A DNA stretch of 6,050 nucleotides from Anaerotignum sp. (GTDB lineage Bacteria > Bacillota > Clostridia > Lachnospirales > Anaerotignaceae), in NCBI GenBank assembly GCA_020024455.1, contig JAHHTU010000053.1, positions 1 through 6,050 of the forward strand. The letters are read 5' to 3'. This document shows, one piece after another, positions 1 through 5,890 of the stretch (the first letter of the stretch is position 1; every line of letters starts with the position of its first letter). The notes under the pieces are model-generated. The model saw only the letters and a program-made list of their open reading frames with translations, was not told where the DNA came from and made no database searches. Made by a program: the position numbers and the translations under genes.

Positions 1-2
1 GT

Positions 3-25
3 ATAAAATATATGATATATTTTAT
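3..25. repeat. AT-only perfect inverted repeat, 11-bp arms
   Basis: Arms at 3-13 (ATAAAATATAT) and 15-25 (ATATATTTTAT) are exact reverse complements around a single G at 14. It lies about 110 bases upstream of the DUF4397 gene. It could be a regulator binding site or a cruciform-prone element. Such repeats also arise by chance in sequence this AT-rich, so the repeat is certain but any role is not. Confidence 0.5.
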
Positions 26-30
26 TTTGG

Positions 31-48
31 TTCATAAATTTTTATGAA
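31..48. repeat. Inverted repeat TTCATAAA-TT-TTTATGAA
   Basis: Two perfect 8-bp arms (31-38 and 41-48) are separated by TT. The size and symmetry fit a dimeric regulator operator. There is no GC-rich stem and no T tract, so it does not look like an intrinsic terminator. It sits between the first palindrome and the DUF4397 gene, in a region where I could not identify a convincing -35/-10 pair. Confidence 0.4.
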
Positions 49-136
49 AGAATAAAAATATCAGAAAAAGACAAACACAATTCTTTTGAGATAGGCATAA
101 TATATCAGCAACATTATAAAAATCAGGTGAGGCACT

Positions 137-940
137 ATGGCAGATATAGAAAATATTAGAGGATTGGAAACAAGTGCGGATATGAAAATGCCGTTGCCAT
201 TGACGCAAGAGGGCATACAACAATTACCATCGGAAAGCTTGACAGAAGAATTTGTCAATAGCAGTATCAACAGAATGTATCCGGGCATACAGTTGCCAAA
301 TAATGTGAATATTACCGTTATTCCGATTATTCCGGGGATTACATTATTCAGTTATATTCGTTTTTTTCATGCAAACCCTGCACAAGGTGCAATAGATATT
401 TATATCAACGGCAGAAAGGTTGTCAGCAATTTACAATATCGCAATTTTACAGAATACATGAAAGCATTCCCGGGATATTATCGTGTGGCAGTATTTCGTG
501 CCGGAACAAAAACAAATCCACTCTGTGTGAGTTATATGAATTTAATCGGATATCGGATTTATACGGCGGCGGTATTGGGCGAAGAAAACAACTGTTTTGA
601 AATGATTAACGACAACCGTCGATATTTACAGAAGGATACAGCGTATATCCGTTTTGCACAATTATCTGCCAATGCACCCAAAATGGACGTATATTGGGAC
701 GACAGCTTGATTTTGGCTGATTTGAATTACAAAGAAGTCAGCCGCTATATGCCAGTCAGACCAGGGGAGCATAATTTGAAATTGCGGGATTATTACAGCG
801 GGGCAGTATTACTGGAAGATCCCTCTGTGGTACTGCAAGGCGGTAAGGCGTATACCATATATGTTGTAGGGGATATGCAAGACCGTGTCGGCTTACAAGT
901 GATTATTCCATTAGAAGGTACTTCTTATTTGAAATTTTGA
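137..940 (+). CDS. DUF4397 domain-containing protein with two tandem repeats
   Basis: This 267-residue protein has no known biochemical function. The ATG follows a ribosome binding site AGGTGAGG at about 125-132. Residues 1-65 are a polar, proline-containing leader without a signal peptide or lipobox. Two homologous beta-rich units follow: one from about residue 73 (YIRFFHANP, then IDIYINGRKV, then a PGYYRVAVF strand) to about 147, and one from about 170 (YIRFAQLSANAP, then MDVYWDDSL, then PGEHNLKLR) to about 245. The YIRF start, the [IM]D[IV]Y strand and the PG-turn recur in both, which is typical of DUF4397, a predicted immunoglobulin-like beta-sandwich family. Many DUF4397 proteins carry a signal peptide and are surface or secreted; the lack of one suggests a cytoplasmic or forespore/mother-cell location, or a non-classical route. 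It appears monocistronic, with the next gene 84 bases away behind its own promoter. The family assignment is fairly secure; the role is unknown. Confidence 0.85.
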   Translation: MADIENIRGLETSADMKMPLPLTQEGIQQLPSESLTEEFVNSSINRMYPGIQLPNNVNITVIPIIPGITLFSYIRFFHANPAQGAIDIYINGRKVVSNLQYRNFTEYMKAFPGYYRVAVFRAGTKTNPLCVSYMNLIGYRIYTAAVLGEENNCFEMINDNRRYLQKDTAYIRFAQLSANAPKMDVYWDDSLILADLNYKEVSRYMPVRPGEHNLKLRDYYSGAVLLEDPSVVLQGGKAYTIYVVGDMQDRVGLQVIIPLEGTSYLKF

Positions 941-969
941 CAAAAATGCTATACGCAAATCGAAAAATT

Positions 970-978
970 TGTTATACT
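970..978 (+). promoter_or_regulatory. Extended -10 promoter for coaBC
   Basis: TGTTATACT at 970-978 combines a TGn extension with a TATACT hexamer (five of six to consensus). No good -35 lies at the usual distance, which fits an extended -10 promoter. A perfect TTGACA at 937-942 overlaps the preceding stop codon but is 30 bases away, too far to pair with this -10. Transcription would start near 985, leaving a leader of about 40 bases before the coaBC ATG. Confidence 0.5.
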
Positions 979-1024
979 GATACAAAATAAAAACTCCAAA
1001 AAACAAAGGAAAAGGTGTTATAGT

Positions 1025-2218
1025 ATGCTAAAAGGAAAAACAGTTGTATTGGGTGTAACAGGTAGTATTGCGGCGTATAAAATGGCAAATGTGGCAAGTA
1101 TGTTGGTGAAAATGGAGTGTGATGTGCATATCATTATGACACAGAATGCCACACATTTTATCACGCCAATCACATTTGAAACATTGACGGGAAACAAATG
1201 TCTGGTAGATACATTTGACCGGAATTTTCAATTTCATGTGGCTCATGTTTCATTGGCAAAAAAAGCGGACTTGGTTTTGGTTGCTCCTGCCTCTGCAAAT
1301 GTCATCGGAAAATTGGCAAATGGAATTGCAGATGATATGTTGACAACAACGATTATGGCGTGTACTTGCAAAAAATTGATTGCACCTGCAATGAATACCA
1401 ATATGTATCATAATGCGATTGTGCAGGATAATTTGCAAAAACTCAAACAATATGATTATGAAGTGATACAGCCGGAACGTGGGTTTTTGGCTTGCCGTGA
1501 CACAGGAGATGGCAAAATGCCAAAAGAAGAAGTGTTGGTGGCACATATCTTAAAGGAAATTGCATATCCAAAAGACCTCAAAGGACAAAAACTCCTTGTC
1601 ACAGCAGGGGCAACACAAGAAAGCATTGACCCTGTACGATACATCACAAACCATTCCACAGGGAAAATGGGGTATGAAATTGCAAGGGCGGCAATGTTAC
1701 GTGGAGCAGATGTGACATTGGTTAGCGGTGTGACATCTTTGGAGCCGCCCATGTTTGTGGAAGTGGTGCCTGTGGTTAGTGCAGTAGATATGTATGAGGC
1801 GATGACTTCCCGTTTCTTGGATTATGATATTATCATCAAATCTGCCGCTGTGGCAGATTACAAGCCAAAAACGGTGGCAACGGACAAAATGAAGAAAAAA
1901 GATGGGGATATGGTCATAGAATTGGACAGAAATCCGGATATTTTGCAATATATGGGTACGCATCGCAGAGAAGGGCAATTCTACTGTGGGTTCTCTATGG
2001 AAACCCAAAATATGTTGGAAAATTCTCGTGTGAAATTGGAAAAGAAAAATATTGATATGGTGGTTGCAAACAATCTGAAAGTAGCGGGTAGTGGATTCGG
2101 TACAGATACCAATGTGGTGACCATGATTTCCAAACAAGAAGAAATACAACTGGAACTGTTATCAAAAGCAGAAGTTGCACATAAAATATTAGACCAAATT
2201 TTGAAATTAAAGAAATGA
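1025..2218 (+). CDS. coaBC: Bifunctional phosphopantothenoylcysteine decarboxylase / phosphopantothenate-cysteine ligase
   Basis: CoaBC performs two consecutive steps of coenzyme A synthesis in the cytoplasm: joining of cysteine to 4'-phosphopantothenate (using CTP in the bacterial bifunctional type) and FMN-dependent decarboxylation to 4'-phosphopantetheine. At 397 residues it is a normal full-length fusion. The N-terminal CoaC flavoprotein half (about 1-180) shows GVTGSIAAYK at 10-19, the expected catalytic His74 (HVSLAKKAD), the ASANVIGKLANGIADD segment from 89, PAMNTNMY at 121-128 with Asn124, and Cys157 in the substrate-recognition flap (ACRDTGDGKM). The CoaB half (about 185-397) shows TAGAT at 193-197, RYITNHSTGKMG from 205 with Asn209, SAAVADY at 273-279 and the KMKK loop at 288-291. 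All key residues known from the E. coli enzyme are present with a one-residue offset. The start follows AAAGGTG at 1011-1017. No terminator is visible after the stop, so some read-through into the next operon is possible. Confidence 0.97.
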   Translation: MLKGKTVVLGVTGSIAAYKMANVASMLVKMECDVHIIMTQNATHFITPITFETLTGNKCLVDTFDRNFQFHVAHVSLAKKADLVLVAPASANVIGKLANGIADDMLTTTIMACTCKKLIAPAMNTNMYHNAIVQDNLQKLKQYDYEVIQPERGFLACRDTGDGKMPKEEVLVAHILKEIAYPKDLKGQKLLVTAGATQESIDPVRYITNHSTGKMGYEIARAAMLRGADVTLVSGVTSLEPPMFVEVVPVVSAVDMYEAMTSRFLDYDIIIKSAAVADYKPKTVATDKMKKKDGDMVIELDRNPDILQYMGTHRREGQFYCGFSMETQNMLENSRVKLEKKNIDMVVANNLKVAGSGFGTDTNVVTMISKQEEIQLELLSKAEVAHKILDQILKLKK

Positions 2219-2220
2219 AA

Positions 2221-2261
2221 TTTGTCAAAATGTGCTTTTTCTTTGGATTACTCTTGACAAA
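2221..2261. repeat. Inverted repeat overlapping the -35 of the redox operon promoter
   Basis: TTTGTCAA (2221-2228) and TTGACAAA (2254-2261) are exact reverse complements separated by 25 bases. The right arm contains the whole -35 hexamer. This may be a split operator, or simply a chance match to the consensus TTGACA. The spacing is too long and the arms too AT-rich for a good terminator for coaBC. Confidence 0.3.
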
Positions 2262-2281
2262 AAGAATGGTTTGCTTATAAT
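2254..2281 (+). promoter_or_regulatory. Sigma-A-type promoter of the thioredoxin/CXXC/Fe-S operon
   Basis: A perfect -35 TTGACA (2254-2259) and a perfect -10 TATAAT (2276-2281) are separated by 16 bases. Transcription is expected to start near 2288, giving a leader of under 30 bases. This is the strongest promoter in the window and implies substantial housekeeping-factor-driven expression of the three downstream genes. Confidence 0.88.
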
Positions 2282-2300
2282 ATGCAAATAACGATTTTTT

Positions 2301-2307
2301 GAGGAGG
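2301..2307 (+). promoter_or_regulatory. Ribosome binding site that fixes the GTG start
   Basis: GAGGAGG lies seven bases before a GTG at 2315. It is close to ideal for pairing with the 16S rRNA tail. It supports GTG rather than a downstream ATG as the start, and the GTG start is the one that gives a complete lipoprotein signal peptide. Confidence 0.85.
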
Positions 2308-2314
2308 TTTCAGT

Positions 2315-3454
2315 GTGAAAAAATGGATTTATAGAATATGTGGTGTTTTGGTGTGTATGTCAATGTTGGCAGGGTGTAGTACAGACAATCATGCAGACAA
2401 TGGGATTGACCATACTGTAACCACAATGGCAGATGGTACACAAATCAATGATACATTCAATGCACAAATGATGACGACTTTAGATGGTACATCTTTCTTG
2501 CTCAATCCTTCCGGAAATTGGTTTATCGACCCGGAAATGGGTTTTGGTGTAACCAATACAGAACCCGTTTTGAAAGGATTGAATGATGGACAAGTTGGCG
2601 GAAATGTCATGTTTCCCTATGGATTGGCATTGTTCTATTTGCCTTCTGATATTGCACAAAAAGTGAAACAGGCAGATGGACTGTCTGAGGAAGAACAAAA
2701 TGCATTGATTACAGAAATGGAGCAACAAAGTTTCTTTTTCAGCGGTGTTTGCCGTGTGCCAAAAAATGATAAAGAAGCACAGACAACATTTGCAGAATTT
2801 TCTAAATTGTACGAAAAAACAGAAAAAATCGCAGAAGCTTTCGATAGCACATACTATTTTGGATATAACGACAACATAGATGCAAAACAGTATTCTGAAA
2901 CAGATAAAGCAACATTGCAAACATTGTTAGATGACAGAGAAGAATTCAGAAACAAGCTCTTTATTTATCCACCCACAGAAGCAAGTAAGGCAAACAACGG
3001 TTTTCAAGGCAGTTTTCAACAGTTTGAAACACAAACCATTACAGGAGAAACCGTAAATCAAGATATTTTCAAAACATATGATTTGACGATGGTGAACGTG
3101 TGGGCGACATGGTGCAATTCTTGTGTGGCTGAAATACCGGAATTGGTGGAATTGAGTAAAAGTTTACCGGAAAATGTCAATGTCATTTCCATTGCGGCAG
3201 ATGATGAACGGGAAAGAGATTTGGTGCAGGAAATGGTAGAACATTTTGAAATCACATATCCTGTATTGTTGCCGAGTGACAGCTTGCAAGCAAGTGTTCT
3301 GGGATATGTGACCAGTTTACCAACAACATTTTTTGTAGACAAAGAAGGAAATGTAGTCGGTGACCCCATCATTGGTGTACCCGGCAGAAGCGGTGAAATT
3401 TTGGAAAAATATCAGCAAGAAATCAATACACGCTTGGAGTCCATAAAAAAATGA
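2315..3454 (+). CDS. TlpA/ResA-like thioredoxin-fold lipoprotein with an N-terminal extension
   Basis: This is a predicted membrane-anchored extracytoplasmic thiol-disulfide oxidoreductase of 379 residues. A signal peptide with a basic start (MKKWIYR) ends in the lipobox LAGC, so Cys21 should be lipidated after cleavage. Residues about 22-60 are a polar linker. Residues about 60-225 form a segment I do not recognise, with a helical, charged middle part (about 120-215) and an additional Cys146. The thioredoxin-like domain spans about 238-370: VWATWCNSC with the active-site pair Cys267 and Cys270, the conserved Glu273 and Pro275 after it (VAEIPEL), and SLPTTFF with the cis-proline at 336. ResA and TlpA usually have Pro before the second cysteine; here it is Ser, which may shift the redox potential. 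Plain TlpA/ResA proteins are roughly 180-200 residues, so half of this protein is extra. Its stop overlaps the next start (ATGA), indicating translational coupling to a CXXC membrane protein and an Fe-S membrane protein, its likely redox partners. The start is GTG. Confidence 0.9.
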   Translation: MKKWIYRICGVLVCMSMLAGCSTDNHADNGIDHTVTTMADGTQINDTFNAQMMTTLDGTSFLLNPSGNWFIDPEMGFGVTNTEPVLKGLNDGQVGGNVMFPYGLALFYLPSDIAQKVKQADGLSEEEQNALITEMEQQSFFFSGVCRVPKNDKEAQTTFAEFSKLYEKTEKIAEAFDSTYYFGYNDNIDAKQYSETDKATLQTLLDDREEFRNKLFIYPPTEASKANNGFQGSFQQFETQTITGETVNQDIFKTYDLTMVNVWATWCNSCVAEIPELVELSKSLPENVNVISIAADDERERDLVQEMVEHFEITYPVLLPSDSLQASVLGYVTSLPTTFFVDKEGNVVGDPIIGVPGRSGEILEKYQQEINTRLESIKK

Positions 3455-3603
3455 TGAAAAAATCAGAAGAACAAAGTTTTATCAAATATGTGCTTTTGCT
3501 GCTGTCAATGGGTATGATTGGTTTTGGTGTCATACGGGAAGAACATTTGACGGTTTTGAAAAAAGCAATTAAAATCTGTTTGGAATGTATTGGAGTTGGA
3601 TAA
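3451..3603 (+). CDS. CD1871A-type small CXXC membrane protein
   Basis: This 50-residue protein is easily missed by gene finders because of its size. It begins MMKKSEEQS, has one hydrophobic segment at about 10-28 (FIKYVLLLLS to FGVI), then a charged amphipathic stretch, and ends in KICLECIGVG, with a CXXC pair at Cys43 and Cys46. The tail closely resembles what I recall of the clostridial family named CD1871A family CXXC motif-containing protein. The basic N-terminus suggests it stays inside, putting the CLEC tail on the outer face, alongside the lipoprotein thioredoxin. The ATG at 3451 overlaps the upstream stop; an adjacent ATG at 3454 is an alternative. A GGAG at 3436-3439 lies within the upstream gene. 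Its stop directly abuts the ATG of the Fe-S protein (TAAATG). A role as a small thiol or metal/electron relay between its neighbours is inference; no function is established to my knowledge. Confidence 0.85.
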   Translation: MMKKSEEQSFIKYVLLLLSMGMIGFGVIREEHLTVLKKAIKICLECIGVG

Positions 3604-4476
3604 ATGAAACAAAGCAAAAAAAGAGGCTTCATACAACTGTTGGCAACGGTGTTGTCTAATGGGTATTTGATTGGATTTGCACAAGGAAAAATTTATACAG
3701 GAGAGCAAAAATTTCTTTGTGTACCGGGGTTGAATTGCTATTCTTGTCCGGGGGCAGTGGGAGCTTGCCCGATTGGGGCATTGCAGGCTGTTTTAGGGGA
3801 CAGAAGATATCAGTTCAGCTATTATATATTTGGCACTTTGCTTTTGTTCAGTGTCCTGTTGGGGCGTGTGGTGTGCGGGTTTTTATGCCCATTTGGCTTT
3901 GTACAGGATTTGTTACATAAAATCAAGTGCAAAAAATGGAAAGTACCGCAAAAAATAGATAAACCATTGCGATATTTGAAATATGTGATGCTGGTCATAC
4001 CGGTAATTTTGTTGCCGATGGTACTGACAAATGCGTTTGGGATAGCACCACCATATTTTTGTAAATATGTGTGTCCTGTGGGGATATTCGAAGGTGGTAT
4101 TCCGTTGGTTTCACAAAATCAAAGTTTGCAACAGATGGTCGGGTTCCTGTTTGGCTGGAAAATGCTGATTTTGATTACCATTGTGGTGTTATCCGTCAAA
4201 ATATACCGTCCATTTTGTAAATATGTGTGTCCGTTGGGTGCATTTTATGGAGTATTCAATCGGTTTAGTTTTTATAAAATGCACGTAGATGCAGTACGAT
4301 GTGATGGCTGTGGGGCGTGTGAACGAGCGTGTCCGATGCAGGTGGAAGTGAGAAGCTGTATCAATGGCACAGAATGTATCCGTTGTGGCAAATGTAAAAC
4401 CGTATGCCATACACAAGCCATTTCCTCCGGATTTGAAGTGCTGCCCGAAAAAAGAACAACCTTAGAAAGTCAATAA
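3604..4476 (+). CDS. Membrane-bound 4Fe-4S protein, NapH/CcoG-like polyferredoxin
   Basis: This 290-residue integral membrane electron-transfer protein has about four hydrophobic spans (about 9-26, 72-90, 124-146 and 182-200). Cysteine motifs in order: an N-terminal cluster Cys39, Cys45, Cys48, Cys55-Pro; three CX3CP motifs at 91-96 (CGFLCP), 153-158 (CKYVCP) and 205-210 (CKYVCP); and a C-terminal two-cluster ferredoxin domain, CX2CX2CX3CP at 233-244 and CX2CX2CX3C at 258-268. The CX3CP motifs and C-terminal ferredoxin domain are typical of the NapH/NosR/CcoG group (Fer4_5 plus Fer4). With the basic N-terminus inside, the first and third CX3CP motifs and the ferredoxin domain are cytoplasmic, while the N-terminal cluster and the second CX3CP face outward. 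It starts after GGAG at 3592-3595, directly at the stop of the CXXC gene. No nitrate or nitrous-oxide reductase gene is nearby; its partners are thiol proteins, so reductant supply to extracytoplasmic thiols is the better guess. It is not NapH itself on context. Confidence 0.9.
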   Translation: MKQSKKRGFIQLLATVLSNGYLIGFAQGKIYTGEQKFLCVPGLNCYSCPGAVGACPIGALQAVLGDRRYQFSYYIFGTLLLFSVLLGRVVCGFLCPFGFVQDLLHKIKCKKWKVPQKIDKPLRYLKYVMLVIPVILLPMVLTNAFGIAPPYFCKYVCPVGIFEGGIPLVSQNQSLQQMVGFLFGWKMLILITIVVLSVKIYRPFCKYVCPLGAFYGVFNRFSFYKMHVDAVRCDGCGACERACPMQVEVRSCINGTECIRCGKCKTVCHTQAISSGFEVLPEKRTTLESQ

Positions 4477-4506
4477 AAAAAAGTGTGCGTAAGCACACTT
4501 TTTTTT
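4475..4506. terminator. Bidirectional intrinsic terminator between convergent genes
   Basis: A GTGTGC stem (4483-4488), GTAA loop (4489-4492) and GCACAC (4493-4498) are flanked by eight A on the left (4475-4482) and eight T on the right (4499-4506). The hairpin therefore has a U tract when read from either strand. It ends the + strand redox operon and the - strand MATE gene. It overlaps the last bases of both stop codons (TAA at 4474-4476 and, on the - strand, 4507-4505). Confidence 0.95.
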
Positions 4507-5890
4507 ATTGTTCTGCAACGATATTTTCTTCTGCGGTATGTTGTTTGAAAAATTTTCTTTGATAAAAGAAATAATAGATAATAAACAATAATCCGGTGAT
4601 ACCCCAAGAAATCGGATAACTCATCAAAATGGTTGTCACGCTCAGATTTTGTGGAATAAAGAAGAAAATCCATATGATACGCAACATACAAACACCCAAA
4701 CAAGTCATCAACATTGGCACAATGACATTTCCCATGCCTCTTAATGTGCTGGATAAGATTTCAATGAAAATAAACAGACAATAAGATGGTGCAATGATAT
4801 GGGCGATTTGCATACCAATATCAATAATTTCGGCATCTGTGGTGAATAGACGCAGCAGATATGGGCCAAATAACAACATCACACCACTTAACAACACAGA
4901 GGCGATAAAGTCCATACATAAACAAACCTGTACACTTTTTTTCATACGTTGGTATTTCTTTGCACCATAATTTTGTCCAATGAATGTGATGATGGATATG
5001 CTGAATGCACCGGAAATCATCCAATAAATGGCATCTACTTTTGCAAAAGCGGTGTGTGCGGCTACGGTTGCAGTACCTAAGCGATTCAAAGAAGTCTGTA
5101 TAATAATATTTGAAAAACTGTACATAATAGATTGTAAACCTGCCGGCAAACCAATGGTGATAATGGAAAGTAGTGGTGATTTGTGGAATTTTAGTGCAGA
5201 CAGTTTGAGTTTATAAATATCTGTGGAGTTTCTTAATGTATATAACACCAATATCGCACTGACTGCCTGTGATATGACGGTTGCATATGCAGCACCTTTT
5301 ACTTGCATATCCAAAACCACGACAAACAGAATATCTAAAAAGATGTTGATAAAACAACAAATGATGAGGAAGTATAAAGGTCGTCGTGAGTCACCCACTG
5401 CACGCAATATACCAGAGCCAACATTATAAATAAATACAAAGATGATACCGGAAAAATAAATGGTTAGGTATGTTTTTGAGCCTGGCAAAACATCAGGTGG
5501 TGTTTTCATGATTTGCAATAAGGAGGGTGTGAATAAAATGCCGATGATTGCTGTTATGATACCACCTACCATAGATAAAACGATGGCAGTATGCAAAGCA
5601 TTATTCAAATCTTGTTTTTGTCTGCCACCATAAAATTGTGCAATAATGACGGTTGCACCGGAAGAAAGTCCAACAAAGAAATTGACTACCAAATTGACAA
5701 TTTGTCCCGTAGAACCGCCAACGGCTGCAAGAGCTTCCGGCCCTACAAAACGTCCAACGACAATGGTATCGGCAGTGTTATAAAGTTGTTGGAACAGTGT
5801 TCCCAATAAAATAGGAAAAAAGAAAAACAGAAGTTGTTTCCAAATCACGCCTTCGGTGATTTGATTTGTTGCGATTGCTTTTGTTCTCAT
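4505..5890 (-). CDS. MATE family efflux transporter
   Basis: This is a 461-residue, roughly 12-span inner membrane exporter of the multidrug and toxic compound extrusion family, which uses a sodium or proton gradient to expel cationic drugs or metabolites. Length and hydrophobic pattern are normal and no disruption is seen. Family hallmarks in the N half include FQQLYNTADTIVVGRFVG at 33-50 and GILRAVGDSRRP at 160-171. The C half has the pseudo-repeated equivalents GQNYGAKK at 305-312 and STLRGMGN at 381-388, reflecting the two six-helix lobes. It resembles the clostridial DinF/MepA-like group, but the substrate cannot be told from sequence. The start has an AAAAGGAG ribosome binding site (5904-5897 on the - strand), six bases from ATG. 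It is convergent with the redox operon and shares its terminator. It seems monocistronic within the window. No adjacent drug-responsive regulator gene is visible. Confidence 0.96.
   Translation of the reverse strand: MRTKAIATNQITEGVIWKQLLFFFFPILLGTLFQQLYNTADTIVVGRFVGPEALAAVGGSTGQIVNLVVNFFVGLSSGATVIIAQFYGGRQKQDLNNALHTAIVLSMVGGIITAIIGILFTPSLLQIMKTPPDVLPGSKTYLTIYFSGIIFVFIYNVGSGILRAVGDSRRPLYFLIICCFINIFLDILFVVVLDMQVKGAAYATVISQAVSAILVLYTLRNSTDIYKLKLSALKFHKSPLLSIITIGLPAGLQSIMYSFSNIIIQTSLNRLGTATVAAHTAFAKVDAIYWMISGAFSISIITFIGQNYGAKKYQRMKKSVQVCLCMDFIASVLLSGVMLLFGPYLLRLFTTDAEIIDIGMQIAHIIAPSYCLFIFIEILSSTLRGMGNVIVPMLMTCLGVCMLRIIWIFFFIPQNLSVTTILMSYPISWGITGLLFIIYYFFYQRKFFKQHTAEENIVAEQ

Noticed and set aside
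937..959. Perfect TTGACA at 937-942 as a coaBC -35
   Set aside because: No -10 hexamer lies 16-18 bases downstream; the nearest good -10 is 30 bases away and has its own TGn extension.
956..971. Hairpin CAAAT-N6-ATTTG as a terminator of the DUF4397 gene
   Set aside because: The stem is only five base pairs, AT-rich, and is not followed by a T tract.
1697..2149. A 150-codon - strand frame within coaBC
   Set aside because: It is the antisense shadow of an intact coaBC; the composition is rich in His, Ile and Phe without domain features.
2480..2920. A 146-codon - strand frame within the thioredoxin lipoprotein gene
   Set aside because: The sequence is cysteine- and phenylalanine-rich antisense translation with no plausible start signal, opposite a well-supported gene.
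4505..5890. Several + strand reading frames of 60-70 codons inside the MATE gene (for example 5028-5216, 5223-5429, 5591-5809)
   Set aside because: They lie antisense to a clear full-length transporter, have no recognisable motifs and lack good ribosome binding sites.
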